From: HRBIN16 sp049969495
Lineage (GTDB): Bacteria; Armatimonadota; HRBIN16
DNA: 56,989 nucleotides
Assembly: GCA_049969495.1 (NCBI GenBank)
Contig: JBMFOT010000014.1
Span: forward strand, 1-56,989
Direction of reading: 5' to 3'
The notes under the pieces were generated by a model that had not been told where the DNA came from, did no database searches, and saw only the letters and a program-made list of their open reading frames with translations. The position numbers were made by a program, and so were the translations under genes. Shown here in pieces: positions 1 through 8,409 of this stretch (position 1 is the stretch's first letter; each line of letters starts with the position of its first letter).

Positions 1-36
1 CTGGTGGACGGCGGCTTGACGGTGGCGCGGCTGTAA
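1..36 (+). CDS. C-terminal end of a possible short-chain dehydrogenase (partial)
   Basis: The first base opens a frame reading LVDGGLTVARL and then TAA at 34-36. A VDGG(L/F) segment close to the C-terminus is typical of short-chain dehydrogenase/reductase proteins such as FabG, where it follows the substrate-binding helix. Only eleven codons are visible, so the family call is inference. The gene runs towards the leftward RNase G gene, whose stop lies 7 bases away. Confidence 0.4.
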   Translation: MVDGGLTVARL

Positions 37-43
37 GCATCGG

Positions 44-1777
44 CTAAGGTATCTCACCGCGGTCCAGCGGGCGCACCGACGGGATTACCTCCGCAAACGC
101 AAAGGAACGTCGCACGTCCAGCAACCTTGCCTTTACCCGCTGACCGGCAAACTCCGCACCGTCGGTGAGGTCGAGCAAGAAGCCGTCCGCCCAACCGATG
201 AACTTCGGGCTGCCGTTCGCGCTCAGCGAGGACGGCTCTACCAGGCACTCCACCACCTGCGCGCGGCGGTAGCCCAGCCAGGAACGGTCGAAATCCGCCA
301 TGGTGCCCGCTCGAATGTCGTAATCCTGCATGTGCCGGTCGGGGTCGCTGCGCACGTAGATGGCGCAGTGTAGAGCATGCTCCAGCTCGTCTACGTTCTC
401 GCCCTCGGGGCCGATAACCAGCTCCGCCACCTTGGGATGAGCGATGACCAGATACGCTTCGGCGTGTTCGGCGGTGGCGCGGCGGGTTAGTTCTCGTTCG
501 ATATCCATGCTCACCGATTCGGGAGCGACGATGCGCCCACGCCCTCCGCAGTAGGGACAAGGCTCCATCAACAGCTCCACTACCGACTCGCCCGTGCGCT
601 TGCGCGTCATCTGCACCAGCCCCAGCGGGCTGATATGGCTGATTTTGGTGCGGGCGCGGTCACGCTTGAGAGCGCGCTCTAAGGTGCGCATCACCTGCTG
701 GCGATCGTGCGAACTGCTCATGTCGATGAAATCGATCACGATAATCCCGCCCAGGTCGCGCAGGCGCAGTTGCCGTGCTACCTCCTCGGCGGCTTCGATA
801 TTCGTGCGCAGGATGGTATCCGCCAGGCTGGTGCTGCCGGTGAATTTGCCGGTGTTGACGTCGATGGTGGTCAGTGCCTCGGTCTCATCTATCGTCAGGT
901 AACCGCCAGACTTCAGGTACACCTGCCGCTTCATCAGGCGGTCAATCTCCTGCTCAATGCGGAAATGGTCAAAAATCGGTTCGTCCTTGTCGTACAGTTC
1001 GATACGCGACTTCAGTTTAGGCGCGAACCGGCTGGCAAGCTCCACCGCTTTCTGGTACTCCTCGGGGTCGTCGATGACCATGCGCGTGGTGTCGGAGCTG
1101 AAGATGTCGCGCACCGTTTTGTACAGCAGTGAATAGTCTTTGTGAATTAGCGCAGGCGCTTTCGCCTTGCGGGCGGTCTCCTGAATCAATCGCCACTGCT
1201 CTTGCAGCCATTCGATATCCTGCAGCAGCTGCTCCTCGTTTTTGTCCTCCGCCTCGGTGCGGATAATCAGCCCGAAGCCCTCCGGACGCAGTTCACGCCC
1301 CAATCGTTTGAGACGCTCCCGCTCCTTGGGGTCGGTGATTTTGCGCGAGACGCCCAGATGCTCGCCCTCCGGGGTCAACACCACGTATCTGCCGGGCAGG
1401 GTGATGCGCGTGGAAACGCGACAGCCTTTCGTTCCGCGCGGTCCCTTGGTGACCTGCACCAGAATCTCCTGACCGACGCGCAGTATCTCCTTGATATTGC
1501 GGTTGCGCAAAGCGGAGCGGCGCATCGAAGCGGGCGCAGGGGTATCATCACCGCTATCGGGCAGGATGTCGCCCACATACAGAAACGCATTGCGCTCCAG
1601 ACCGATGTCCACAAACGCCGCATCCATGCCCGGCAGCACGTTCGCCACACGCGCCTTGTAGATACTGCCCACGATGCGCTCCTCACGCTCCACATGCAGC
1701 TCCATCAGCCGGTCGTCTTCCAGCACGGCAATGCGCGTCTCGCGGCTGCCCACGTTCACGATGATTTCCTTCTTCAC
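44..1777 (-). CDS. rng: Ribonuclease G/E family endoribonuclease
   Basis: A 577-residue RNase G-type enzyme that cleaves single-stranded RNA in rRNA maturation and mRNA decay. The N-terminus (MKKEIIVNVG..., residues 1-35) is followed by an S1 RNA-binding domain (GSIYKARVANVLPGMDAAFVDIG). The catalytic DNase I-like part carries the metal-binding aspartates in TIDVNTGKFTG and IVIDFIDM. The zinc-link motif CPYCGGRGR follows. It lacks the long C-terminal scaffold of RNase E, so G-type is the better call. The start overlaps the moaC stop by 4 bases, so it is probably the last gene of the leftward mobA-moaC-rng run. Confidence 0.93.
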   Translation of the reverse strand: MKKEIIVNVGSRETRIAVLEDDRLMELHVEREERIVGSIYKARVANVLPGMDAAFVDIGLERNAFLYVGDILPDSGDDTPAPASMRRSALRNRNIKEILRVGQEILVQVTKGPRGTKGCRVSTRITLPGRYVVLTPEGEHLGVSRKITDPKERERLKRLGRELRPEGFGLIIRTEAEDKNEEQLLQDIEWLQEQWRLIQETARKAKAPALIHKDYSLLYKTVRDIFSSDTTRMVIDDPEEYQKAVELASRFAPKLKSRIELYDKDEPIFDHFRIEQEIDRLMKRQVYLKSGGYLTIDETEALTTIDVNTGKFTGSTSLADTILRTNIEAAEEVARQLRLRDLGGIIVIDFIDMSSSHDRQQVMRTLERALKRDRARTKISHISPLGLVQMTRKRTGESVVELLMEPCPYCGGRGRIVAPESVSMDIERELTRRATAEHAEAYLVIAHPKVAELVIGPEGENVDELEHALHCAIYVRSDPDRHMQDYDIRAGTMADFDRSWLGYRRAQVVECLVEPSSLSANGSPKFIGWADGFLLDLTDGAEFAGQRVKARLLDVRRSFAFAEVIPSVRPLDRGEIP

Positions 1778-2262
1778 GGGTGGTTCTCACCTCCTTCCCG
1801 TCGGTACACGCCCGACTTCCCTCCCGTCTTCTCCAGCAAACAGATGTCGGTGATGGTAATCGCCTTGTCCACCACCTTGCACATATCGTACACGGTCAGC
1901 GCAGCGACCGAGGCAGCAGTCAACGCCTCCATCTCCAACCCGGTACGTCCCACGACCGACGCGCTCGCCACGATGCGCAGACCGGCGTTCAGAAATTCGA
2001 ACTGCACGTCGGCATGGGTAAGAGGCAGGGGGTGACACAGTGGAATAATCTCCCCGACGCGCTTTGCCGCCATAATCCCTGCCACACGCGCTACCGCCAG
2101 CACGTCGCCTTTCTCCAGCGCATTGTTGCGCACCATCTCCAGCAACTGTGGTGAAAGATGCACCACTGCCTGCGCCGTAGCGGTGCGGATGGTCTCGGGC
2201 TTTGCGCTCACGTCCACCATACGTGCTTTGCCGTGTTCATCTATATGGCTGAGTTCTGCCAC
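1774..2262 (-). CDS. moaC: Cyclic pyranopterin monophosphate synthase MoaC
   Basis: MoaC converts the MoaA product into cyclic pyranopterin monophosphate, an early step of molybdenum cofactor synthesis. The protein shows the family segments ELSHIDEHGKARMVDVS near the start, KRVGEIIPLCHPLPLTH, the GLEMEALTAASVAALTVYDMCK helix and the C-terminal LLEKTGGKSG. A longer frame begins at an ATG at 2301. The GTG at 2262 is preferred because AGGAG lies 8 bases upstream (2271-2275 on the plus strand) and the protein then begins VAELSHID as usual for the family. It overlaps the end of mobA by 22 bases, which suggests translational coupling. Confidence 0.93.
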   Translation of the reverse strand: MAELSHIDEHGKARMVDVSAKPETIRTATAQAVVHLSPQLLEMVRNNALEKGDVLAVARVAGIMAAKRVGEIIPLCHPLPLTHADVQFEFLNAGLRIVASASVVGRTGLEMEALTAASVAALTVYDMCKVVDKAITITDICLLEKTGGKSGVYRREGGENHP

Positions 2263-2834
2263 GCTTGCCACTCCTGCGGTGTATTCAGGTTCACGAAGCA
2301 TTTACCGTCGAGGTCGAATCGGCATACAATCTCTTCTTCTACCCACCGTAGTGTACCCGCTTCCTCCATGCGCTGTAGAATGCGCCACACGGTGCGCTCG
2401 CCTGTCTGCAGGCTTGCTTCCAGAGCGGGTATCGCCTCGGGGAACCAGGCGGCGTGCAGAGGCTGCGCCCGACCTTGCCAGCGCGGCACATGCACCGCCG
2501 CTCCCGAAGCATTCTCTATCAGCCACCTGCCGAACTCCGCATGGACGAAGGGCATGTCGCAAGCGCAGACGAAGCAGGGCGTTCGCAGACGACGCAGGGC
2601 GGTCAGAATGGCTGCTGCCACACCCGCCCCCGGCTTTTCGTCCGGTATCCAGAGCACATCCTGTAACGTCACCCATTCCGCATGACCGCCCACTACCGCC
2701 AGCTGTTCAAAGCTGGCGTGCAGGCGGTTGAGGATATGCTCCAGCAGGGGGCGACTCTGCCAATGGAGCAACGCTTTATCACTACCCATGCGCCGACTGC
2801 CGCCCCCCGCGAGCACCACTGCGTAATCAGCCAA
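2241..2834 (-). CDS. mobA: Molybdenum cofactor guanylyltransferase MobA
   Basis: A 197-residue nucleotidyltransferase that attaches GMP to molybdopterin to make the guanine dinucleotide cofactor. The N-terminus carries the nucleotide-binding signature LAGGGSRRMGSDKALL. A conserved acidic metal site follows at CACDMPFV. Length matches stand-alone MobA. It overlaps moaC by 22 bases and lies 142 bases after metG, so mobA, moaC and rng may form their own unit. Nearby molybdenum cofactor genes imply a molybdoenzyme in the genome, but none is in this window. Confidence 0.9.
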   Translation of the reverse strand: MADYAVVLAGGGSRRMGSDKALLHWQSRPLLEHILNRLHASFEQLAVVGGHAEWVTLQDVLWIPDEKPGAGVAAAILTALRRLRTPCFVCACDMPFVHAEFGRWLIENASGAAVHVPRWQGRAQPLHAAWFPEAIPALEASLQTGERTVWRILQRMEEAGTLRWVEEEIVCRFDLDGKCFVNLNTPQEWQAWQNSAI

Positions 2835-2976
2835 CCTGAATCTCCTGCCTGTGTTTTCGCTCTACTACCCTGCCACATCTCAATCTTGGGATGAGCATGT
2901 TCCGATGAAAGGCTAGGTTCCTGATCGCGACCATACCTGAACGCGCCTGCCCACGAAATCCGGTATCTGTGCCATC

Positions 2977-4911
2977 TCAACGCACCTTACTTCCCACCGG
3001 CACAGGCTTTTCGGGCGTCAGCAGGATGGCTTTGCCGTCCACTTCTGCCGCCAGCAACATGCCCTGCGATTGCACCCCGCGAATGGTGGCAGGTTGCAGG
3101 TTGGTCAACACCACAATCTGTTTGCCGATAACGTCCTGCGGGCTGTAGGTCTCGGCGATACCGGCTACCAGCGTGCGCTCCTCACCGCCGATGTCCACCG
3201 TGAGCTTTAACAGTTTGGAGGTATTTGGCACGGGTTCTGCCGACTTCACCTCGGCGATTTTGATTTCCAGCTTCTGAAAATCCTGAATGGTTATCAAGTT
3301 GCTCTGTTCCATCTCGGTCTCCTTTTCTGTTGTCACCGTTAATGCTTCTTCGGTAATACGCGGGAAGAGGGGTTGGGGCTGCTGTACGCTCGTTCCCGGC
3401 TGCAGTCGCCCCCACGCGCTTTCCGTTTGCCAGTTCGCCTGCACCGGCTGGGTTGCGATGCCCAGCTGCTCCCAGATGCGGGCGGTTGCAACAGGCATCG
3501 TGGGCGCCAGCCACAGTGCGCACAGCCGGATGCCCTCCAGCACATCGTACAGCACGCCCTGTGCGCGTCCCACTTCGCCGTTACGGTAAAGGCTCCAGGG
3601 CGCCTGTTCGTCCAGATACTTATTCAGGCGCGACACCATCCGCCAGATTTGCTCCAGCACCCCGTTGAGGCGGAAGCGGTATACCTCCTCGGCGATGCCT
3701 TTGTCGATGTGCTCTGCCAGTTGCGCCAGCTCCGCGTTGTGTTCCACCGGCTTGGGCACACGTCCGTCCGCGTATCGCCATACCATGTTCAGCGTGCGGT
3801 TCAGCAGGTTGCCCAGGTCGTTGGCGAGATCGCTGTTGTATCGCTTGCGGAAGGACTCTTCCGAGAACTCGCTGTCCAGTCCAAACTGCATCTCGCGAAT
3901 CAGCAGGTAGCGTTCGGCGTCCACCGCGATATCGAACTCCGCGCCGGACCACGTGGCGATGTCCTTCGCCAGCTGTACCGGGTGGGGCAGGTTGCCCTTG
4001 GATTTACTGCCCTTCTCGCCGCCGATAGTCCACCAGCCATGTCCGAAGATGCGCTCCGGCACGGGCAAACCGACGGACATCAGCATGGCGGGCCAAAGGG
4101 TAGCGTGGAAGCGCACGAAAATCTCTTTACCCATCAGGTGCACCGCTGGCCACAGTTGCTGATAGCGTTCCATGTCGTCGGGCCAGCCGGTGGCGGAGAC
4201 GTAATTAATCAGCGCGTCGAACCACACGTAGATCACCTTATCCGGCTCGCCGGGCACGGGAATGCCCCAGCCCGGGTTGGCGCGAGTAACGCTCTGGTCG
4301 CGCAGACCTTGCGTGATGAAGGCGATGACCTCGTTTTTGCGGAACTCCGGCTCCAGCCAATCGGGGTGCTTGTCGATGTACTGCAGTAAACGGTCGCCAT
4401 ATGCCGAGAGGCGGAAGAAGTAATCCTCTTCCTGTACCCACTGCAGGGGACGTCGGCACTCGGCGTTGGGGCAGAGGCGGTCCTCGCCCACGTCGGAGGG
4501 CGCGAAGAAGGTCTCATCCGACACACAGTACCAACCCTCGTAGATGCCTTTGTAGATATCGCCGTTCTCCAGCATTCGGCGGAAGAACTCCTGCACGACG
4601 TGCACGTGGCGAGGCTCGGTGGTACGGATGAAATCGTCGTATTCGATATGCATGCTCCTCCACGCCTGCTGGAACTCAGCGGCGAGCTCGTCCACGAACT
4701 GTTGTGTGGGCATGCCTCGTTCCTGCGCGGCGCGGTGTACCTTGATGGCGTTCTCATCGGTTCCGGTGAGGAACCATACCTTGCGCCCCTGCATCCTCTG
4801 GTAGCGCGCCAGCATGTCCGCCGCTAACGTGGTCAATGTGCTGCCGATGTGCGGCGAGCTGTTCACGTAGTAAATCGGCGTGGTGATGTAGTATGCCTTC
4901 TCACTCCCCAT
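2977..4911 (-). CDS. metG: Methionyl-tRNA synthetase
   Basis: This class I synthetase charges tRNA-Met in the cytoplasm. The 644-residue protein has the HIGH-type motif as PHIGS near residue 20, a cysteine-bearing knuckle region (YCVSDETF...CPNAECRRP), the WFDALINYVSA segment and the KMSKS-type loop as KGSKSKGN. An anticodon-binding helical domain follows. The last ~100 residues (IQDFQKLEIKIAEV...) form a Trbp111-like tRNA-binding domain that also drives dimerisation in related enzymes. The start overlaps the DUF2007-like gene by 11 bases, so it is co-translated with the upstream genes. Confidence 0.96.
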   Translation of the reverse strand: MGSEKAYYITTPIYYVNSSPHIGSTLTTLAADMLARYQRMQGRKVWFLTGTDENAIKVHRAAQERGMPTQQFVDELAAEFQQAWRSMHIEYDDFIRTTEPRHVHVVQEFFRRMLENGDIYKGIYEGWYCVSDETFFAPSDVGEDRLCPNAECRRPLQWVQEEDYFFRLSAYGDRLLQYIDKHPDWLEPEFRKNEVIAFITQGLRDQSVTRANPGWGIPVPGEPDKVIYVWFDALINYVSATGWPDDMERYQQLWPAVHLMGKEIFVRFHATLWPAMLMSVGLPVPERIFGHGWWTIGGEKGSKSKGNLPHPVQLAKDIATWSGAEFDIAVDAERYLLIREMQFGLDSEFSEESFRKRYNSDLANDLGNLLNRTLNMVWRYADGRVPKPVEHNAELAQLAEHIDKGIAEEVYRFRLNGVLEQIWRMVSRLNKYLDEQAPWSLYRNGEVGRAQGVLYDVLEGIRLCALWLAPTMPVATARIWEQLGIATQPVQANWQTESAWGRLQPGTSVQQPQPLFPRITEEALTVTTEKETEMEQSNLITIQDFQKLEIKIAEVKSAEPVPNTSKLLKLTVDIGGEERTLVAGIAETYSPQDVIGKQIVVLTNLQPATIRGVQSQGMLLAAEVDGKAILLTPEKPVPVGSKVR

Positions 4912-5170
4912 AATGTCCGTTATCTCCTTCTTTCGGTTCGACAGCCTCCTTTGCTTCGTTCAATACCTGTTGTGCGCGCTCCAGTTCCTCCTGTGGCACG
5001 AGAATATCCACCGGGCTCGTCCACTGCACGTAGATATGCCCCTGCGGGCGCGGCAGCGCGTGAACACCCGCATCCCGCAGCAGGTTCAACACGATGTTGC
5101 CTTCCATCACATCGGCTGCGGAGTACAGGAGCACCCATCGTTGCCGAGAGCCTTTGCGCATCCTGTTCAC
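4901..5170 (-). CDS. Small DUF2007-like protein
   Basis: An 89-residue protein with the fold expected of DUF2007 (putative signal-transducing, PII-like proteins): WVLLYSAADVMEGNIVLNLLRDAGV, then a strand-rich middle ending VDILVPQEELERAQQVL. It has no signal peptide or membrane segment. The GTG start at 5170 overlaps the stop of the FmdB-like gene, and its end overlaps the metG start by 11 bases. An in-frame ATG three codons later is an alternative start. Function is unknown, and the family match rests on pattern recognition only. Confidence 0.7.
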   Translation of the reverse strand: MNRMRKGSRQRWVLLYSAADVMEGNIVLNLLRDAGVHALPRPQGHIYVQWTSPVDILVPQEELERAQQVLNEAKEAVEPKEGDNGHYGE

Positions 5171-5403
5171 TCACATACAGGGCATCCTCCCGGCTCACTG
5201 AACGGTGGCGGGTTGCCCGCACACCGCTCACAGCCGACAACGCCCATATCCTTGCCAACCTTTGGTGAGAAGAACAGTGAGATGAGGCGTGATACCTCCG
5301 GCGAACCACACTGCGGACAGGTTACCCCCGACACATCGGTATGGGGTAACCTCTGTTCAAACTTCTGCCCACATCCCTTACAGCGAAACTCATAAATAGG
5401 CAT
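5167..5403 (-). CDS. FmdB-family zinc-ribbon protein
   Basis: A 78-residue protein beginning MPIYEFRCKGCG, the hallmark of the FmdB/CxxC_CxxC_SSSS regulatory family. It has two CxxC pairs in the N-terminal ribbon (CKGC, CPQC). A second cysteine-rich tail (CERCAGN...CPVCE) could bind another metal ion. The frame is open further upstream to 5535, but the ATG at 5403 gives the standard family N-terminus. It overlaps the end of ricT by 14 bases. Its molecular role is unknown. Confidence 0.85.
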   Translation of the reverse strand: MPIYEFRCKGCGQKFEQRLPHTDVSGVTCPQCGSPEVSRLISLFFSPKVGKDMGVVGCERCAGNPPPFSEPGGCPVCE

Positions 5404-6286
5404 CGGTATCCGGCACCTCCTCGTCCACTGCTGCTTCTTCGGCGATTTCAGCCTCTGCTTCGGCAGCGCAAGCGCAACCGGACTCCTGCCGTTCCCACTG
5501 CAGCTGCGCGGCAGGATAGGTAGCCAGCGTGCCATCTGAAAACTCCACGATGACCTCTTCCTTCAGGATGTTCAGGTCGTTGGCCCGCCCCTCGCCGCGC
5601 GGGGTGGTTACCATCTGACCAATGCGCGGCAGGCGTGTACGGGCATCCCTGTACATATCATGTTCGTACTGCAGGCAGCACATCAACTTGCCACACACAC
5701 CGGAGAACTTCACAGGATTCAGGAACAGGCTCTGGTCTTTCGCCATCTTCATGGAGATAGGGGTGAACTCTTTCAGAAAAGTGCTGCAGCACAGGGTCAG
5801 CCCGCAGGGACCGATGCCGCCCATCGCCTTCGCCTGGTCGCGCGGACCGATTTGCATCAGCAGGATGCGCGTGCGGAAGGTCGCCGCCAGGTCGCGCACC
5901 AGCTCGCGGAAGTCCACACGGTTCTCCGCCACGAAGTAGAAGGTGAGTTGTGAGCGGTCAAAGGCATACTCGGAGTGCACCAGTTTCATCGGCAAGCCGT
6001 GTTTGGCAATCTTCTCCTTGCAAATGCCCATTGCCTCTTTCGCCAGGTAGAGGTTCTGTTTGTGCTGCTGCACGTCTTCTGGGGTGGCAGGACGCAGTAT
6101 AGGCTTCAGAGGTGCTTGTAACTCCTCTTCGCCTACCTCGCGCGGCGGAATACGCACCGTGCCCAGCTCCTGACCGCGCGTGGTCTCCACAATCACTTTA
6201 TCCCACTCCTTCAGTTCGTAACCGGCGGGGTCGAACCAGTAGGAACGCGCCACCCGCTTGAACGCTATACCAACCGCAATGGGCAT
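5390..6286 (-). CDS. ricT: PSP1-domain protein, RicT/YaaT family
   Basis: A 298-residue protein of the PSP1/YaaT family. In Bacillus, RicT joins RicA and RicF in an Fe-S complex that stimulates RNase Y-dependent RNA processing. The family cysteine signatures are present: GPCGLTLCCSTFL and GVCGKLMCCLQYE. The C-terminal ~30 residues are acidic and alanine-rich. The frame opens at GTG 6310, but ATG 6286 is preferred because GGAG lies 6 bases upstream and the product then begins MPIAVGIAFK. It is the first gene of the leftward ricT-fmdB-DUF2007-metG run. Confidence 0.9.
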   Translation of the reverse strand: MPIAVGIAFKRVARSYWFDPAGYELKEWDKVIVETTRGQELGTVRIPPREVGEEELQAPLKPILRPATPEDVQQHKQNLYLAKEAMGICKEKIAKHGLPMKLVHSEYAFDRSQLTFYFVAENRVDFRELVRDLAATFRTRILLMQIGPRDQAKAMGGIGPCGLTLCCSTFLKEFTPISMKMAKDQSLFLNPVKFSGVCGKLMCCLQYEHDMYRDARTRLPRIGQMVTTPRGEGRANDLNILKEEVIVEFSDGTLATYPAAQLQWERQESGCACAAEAEAEIAEEAAVDEEVPDTDAYL

Positions 6287-6354
6287 ACTTCTCTCCACCT
6301 TTTCTGTCACGCCGCTTGTCGGCGATGCCTGTCTTCAAACCCTCTCCGCTCTTC

Positions 6355-6383
6355 ATTTTAACATAATTCACGAAGGCGGGCAA
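6355..6383 (-). promoter_or_regulatory. Predicted sigma-70-type promoter for the ricT operon
   Basis: On the minus strand TTGCCC (6378-6383) and TAAAAT (6355-6360) are separated by 17 bases. They lie about 70 bases upstream of the ricT start. Prediction from sequence only. Confidence 0.5.
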
Positions 6384-6408
6384 ACGCCATGCAACAGACT
6401 ACGAGGGC

Positions 6409-6452
6409 TTGACAACGGCGCTGTATAGATGGTATCTTACGAATAAAGATAC
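6409..6452 (+). promoter_or_regulatory. Promoter with overlapping palindrome upstream of the sat remnant
   Basis: TTGACA (6409-6414) and TATCTT (6433-6438) are separated by 18 bases. A perfect 7-base inverted repeat, GTATCTT (6432-6438) and AAGATAC (6446-6452), covers the -10 element. That layout is usual for a repressor operator. It precedes the degraded sat gene and may be what remains of its control region. Confidence 0.5.
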
Positions 6453-6486
6453 TTAGTTGATTTATTTAGTCAATATTGGTGAAGCC

Positions 6487-7099
6487 ATGAAACTACAACC
6501 TTTGCTATGCACAGAGGCACAACGCCAGTACTGGGCGGAGCGATTCGCATCGTTGGCCGTCATCCGACTGACACCGCGTCAAGTATCGGACGTGGAGCTG
6601 CTGGGCAATGGTGGATATACGCCACTCAGAGGCTACCTGGGCAGGCGCGACTACCAGAGCGTGCTCACCGACATGCGTTTATCGGACGGCACGCCGTGGA
6701 GCATCCCTATCACTCTGGCGGTGTCGCAGGAGGTGGCGAAGTCCATCAAGGAAGACACGACGGTGGGGCTGACGGATGCCGAGGGCAAGCCTCTGGCGGT
6801 GCTGCACGTGCGCGCACGAGCACTTTCTTGCCTACCGCCTCACGCCCGAACAGACGCGTGAGATCTTCGTCCGGCGCGGATGGCGTACCGTGGTGGCATT
6901 CCAGACGCGCAATCCCGTGCATCGAGCGCATGAGTACATCATCAAGTGCGCGCTGGAGATAGTAGACGGGTTGTTGTTGCACCCCATCGTGGGCGAAACG
7001 AAGTCGGACGACATCCCCGCCGATGTACGCATTGCATGCTTGGGTTACCAGCTTGCGCCGACAGCAGGCGATTACGCGGGCAAACGTGTCCCAGATTGA
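6487..7099 (+). pseudogene. sat: Sulfate adenylyltransferase (sat) remnant, frameshifted and internally deleted
   Basis: ATP sulfurylase makes adenylyl sulfate from ATP and sulfate. A normal-looking start (MKLQPLLCTEAQ) runs to about 6815 with VELLGNGGYTPLRGYLG. The reading then has to change frame near 6810-6830. It continues as YRLTPEQTREIF, WRTVVAFQTRNPVHRAHEYI (the QTRNPxHRAHE nucleotide site), GETKSDDIPADVR, and degenerates soon after. Compared with the family (about 380 residues), roughly 50 codons are missing at the frame change and the C-terminal third is lost. It cannot give an active enzyme as read here. Confidence 0.85.
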
Positions 7100-7178
7100 G
7101 GTGGACGATGCGCATGGCGGGATACTGAAGCTCAATCCACTGGCGGACTGGAGCGAACAATCGGACAATATGCGCGCC
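7086..7178 (+). pseudogene. Possible cysH (PAPS/APS reductase) remnant
   Basis: Directly after the sat remnant, another frame reads VSQIEVDDAHGGILKLNPLADWSE. This resembles the conserved GG-(I/L)-K-(I/L/V)-NPLADW segment of CysH-type reductases, which lies just before the substrate-binding C-terminal part. Only about 30 codons are recognisable and there is no start. With the adjacent sat fragment it suggests a collapsed sulfate-assimilation cluster. The match is short, so the call is tentative. Confidence 0.45.
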
Positions 7179-7347
7179 CCGTCTCACCTGGTGACTGCTA
7201 CTTCCAGAACGCTCACAGCGGAGGTATCAGTAGCTGCACGTGGTGGTTCGCGTTAATCAGCTGCGTGAGCAGAAACAGGACAGACCCCATTCAAAGGGGA
7301 ATATTAACCCGCAAACAACCATCACGTTCGGACAGGAGAAAGAGGCT

Positions 7348-8178
7348 ATGCCTGACCAACTGATAGCCGGTAACTGGAAGATGCACGGTACGGTAGCGTG
7401 GTCGCTGGCGCTGGTGGAGGAGCTCAAGCACCGTAACCTCGACGCGCTGAACGCGGAGGTGTGTGTCTGCCCGCCCTTTACTGCCCTGTATGCCGTACAT
7501 CAGTCGCTGCGAGGCACCGACATCAAACTGGGCGCGCAGGACGTGTTCTGGAAGGACCAGGGCGCCTACACCGGCCAGATTTCGCCACCGATGCTTGCCG
7601 AGCTGGGGGTGAGCTACGTCATCATCGGTCACTCGGAGACGCGCGGACGCTTCGGGGTGCCCGAGCCGGACTTTACAGAGGAAATCTTGCGCCACTTCGG
7701 CGAGAACGACGCCACGGTGAATCTGAAGGTAAAGGCGGCGCTGTTACATGGTTTAACGCCGATTGTGTGCGTTGGTGAAACGCTCGCCGAGCGTCAGGCG
7801 GGACAGACCGACGCGGTGATCAGCGCGCAGGTAAGGCGCGACATCGATGGTCTGGACCCGGCAGAGGTCGGTTGTCTGGTCTTCGCCTACGAACCCGTGT
7901 GGGCAATTGGCACGGGCGAAGTGTGCGACGCGCCTGAAGCGAACCGGGTGTGTGCGTTGATTCGGCGCATTGTCACAGACATCTGCGGGAAAGAGGCAGC
8001 ACACGGTTTGCGCGTGCTGTACGGTGGCTCGGTGAAGCCTGACAATGCGCACGACCTGCTGGAACAGCCTTATATCGATGGTGCGCTAGTAGGTGGAGCC
8101 AGCCTGAACGCCAACTCCTTTGCAGAGATTGTATCGCACGCGCACAAGATTGCGGAGCGTCGCAACAACGGCGGTTAG
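7348..8178 (+). CDS. tpiA: Triosephosphate isomerase
   Basis: Interconverts dihydroxyacetone phosphate and glyceraldehyde 3-phosphate in glycolysis. The 276-residue product starts MPDQLIAGNWKMHG with the catalytic lysine. It has the catalytic histidine in YVIIGHSE, the catalytic glutamate in AYEPVWAIGTG and the phosphate-binding YGGSVKPDN and GALVGGASL. ATG 7348 has AGGAG 9 bases upstream. The frame is open to 7240, but that stretch covers the cysH-like remnant. After GHSETRGRFG there is a ~15-residue insertion (VPEPDFTEEILRHF...) not found in short bacterial enzymes. Confidence 0.96.
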   Translation: MPDQLIAGNWKMHGTVAWSLALVEELKHRNLDALNAEVCVCPPFTALYAVHQSLRGTDIKLGAQDVFWKDQGAYTGQISPPMLAELGVSYVIIGHSETRGRFGVPEPDFTEEILRHFGENDATVNLKVKAALLHGLTPIVCVGETLAERQAGQTDAVISAQVRRDIDGLDPAEVGCLVFAYEPVWAIGTGEVCDAPEANRVCALIRRIVTDICGKEAAHGLRVLYGGSVKPDNAHDLLEQPYIDGALVGGASLNANSFAEIVSHAHKIAERRNNGG

Positions 8179-8181
8179 AGC

Positions 8182-8210
8182 TTGCGCAGGGGGGCGATTT
8201 GCGGTATAAT
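8182..8210 (+). promoter_or_regulatory. Predicted promoter of the tRNA-Arg/tRNA-His pair
   Basis: TTGCGC (8182-8187), a 17-base gap and a perfect TATAAT (8205-8210) end 24 bases before the first tRNA base. Confidence 0.65.
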
Positions 8211-8234
8211 GGCACTGCAGGAAGAGCCTACCCT

Positions 8235-8311
8235 GCCCCCGTAGCTCAGGTGGACAGAGCAACTGCCTTCTAAGCAGTGGGTCGGAGGTTCGAGTCCTCT
8301 CGGGGGCGCCA
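8235..8311 (+). tRNA. tRNA-Arg (TCT)
   Basis: A full cloverleaf can be drawn. The acceptor stem GCCCCCG pairs with CGGGGGC, the anticodon stem ACTGC/GCAGT holds loop CTTCTAA (anticodon TCT), and the T arm is GGAGG-TTCGAGT-CCTCT. The 3' CCA is encoded (8309-8311). Confidence 0.95.
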
Positions 8312-8327
8312 ACTGTGTCTTCTCGGT

Positions 8328-8406
8328 GGCGGCTGTAGCTCAGCTGGTCTAGAGCGCCTGACTGTGGCTCAGGAGGCCGTGGGTTCGAATCCCATCAGCC
8401 GCCCCA
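8328..8406 (+). tRNA. tRNA-His (GTG)
   Basis: Anticodon stem CCTGA/TCAGG with loop CTGTGGC gives anticodon GTG. The acceptor stem GCGGCTG/CAGCCGC is extended by G at -1 opposite C73, the histidine identity pair. CCA is encoded at 8404-8406. It lies 16 bases after tRNA-Arg and is probably co-transcribed. Confidence 0.95.
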
Positions 8407-8409
8407 TTT

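Noticed and set aside
2693..2980. 95-codon frame between metG and mobA
   Set aside because: It is mostly shadow of mobA and has no motif. The 142-base gap itself shows nothing convincing.
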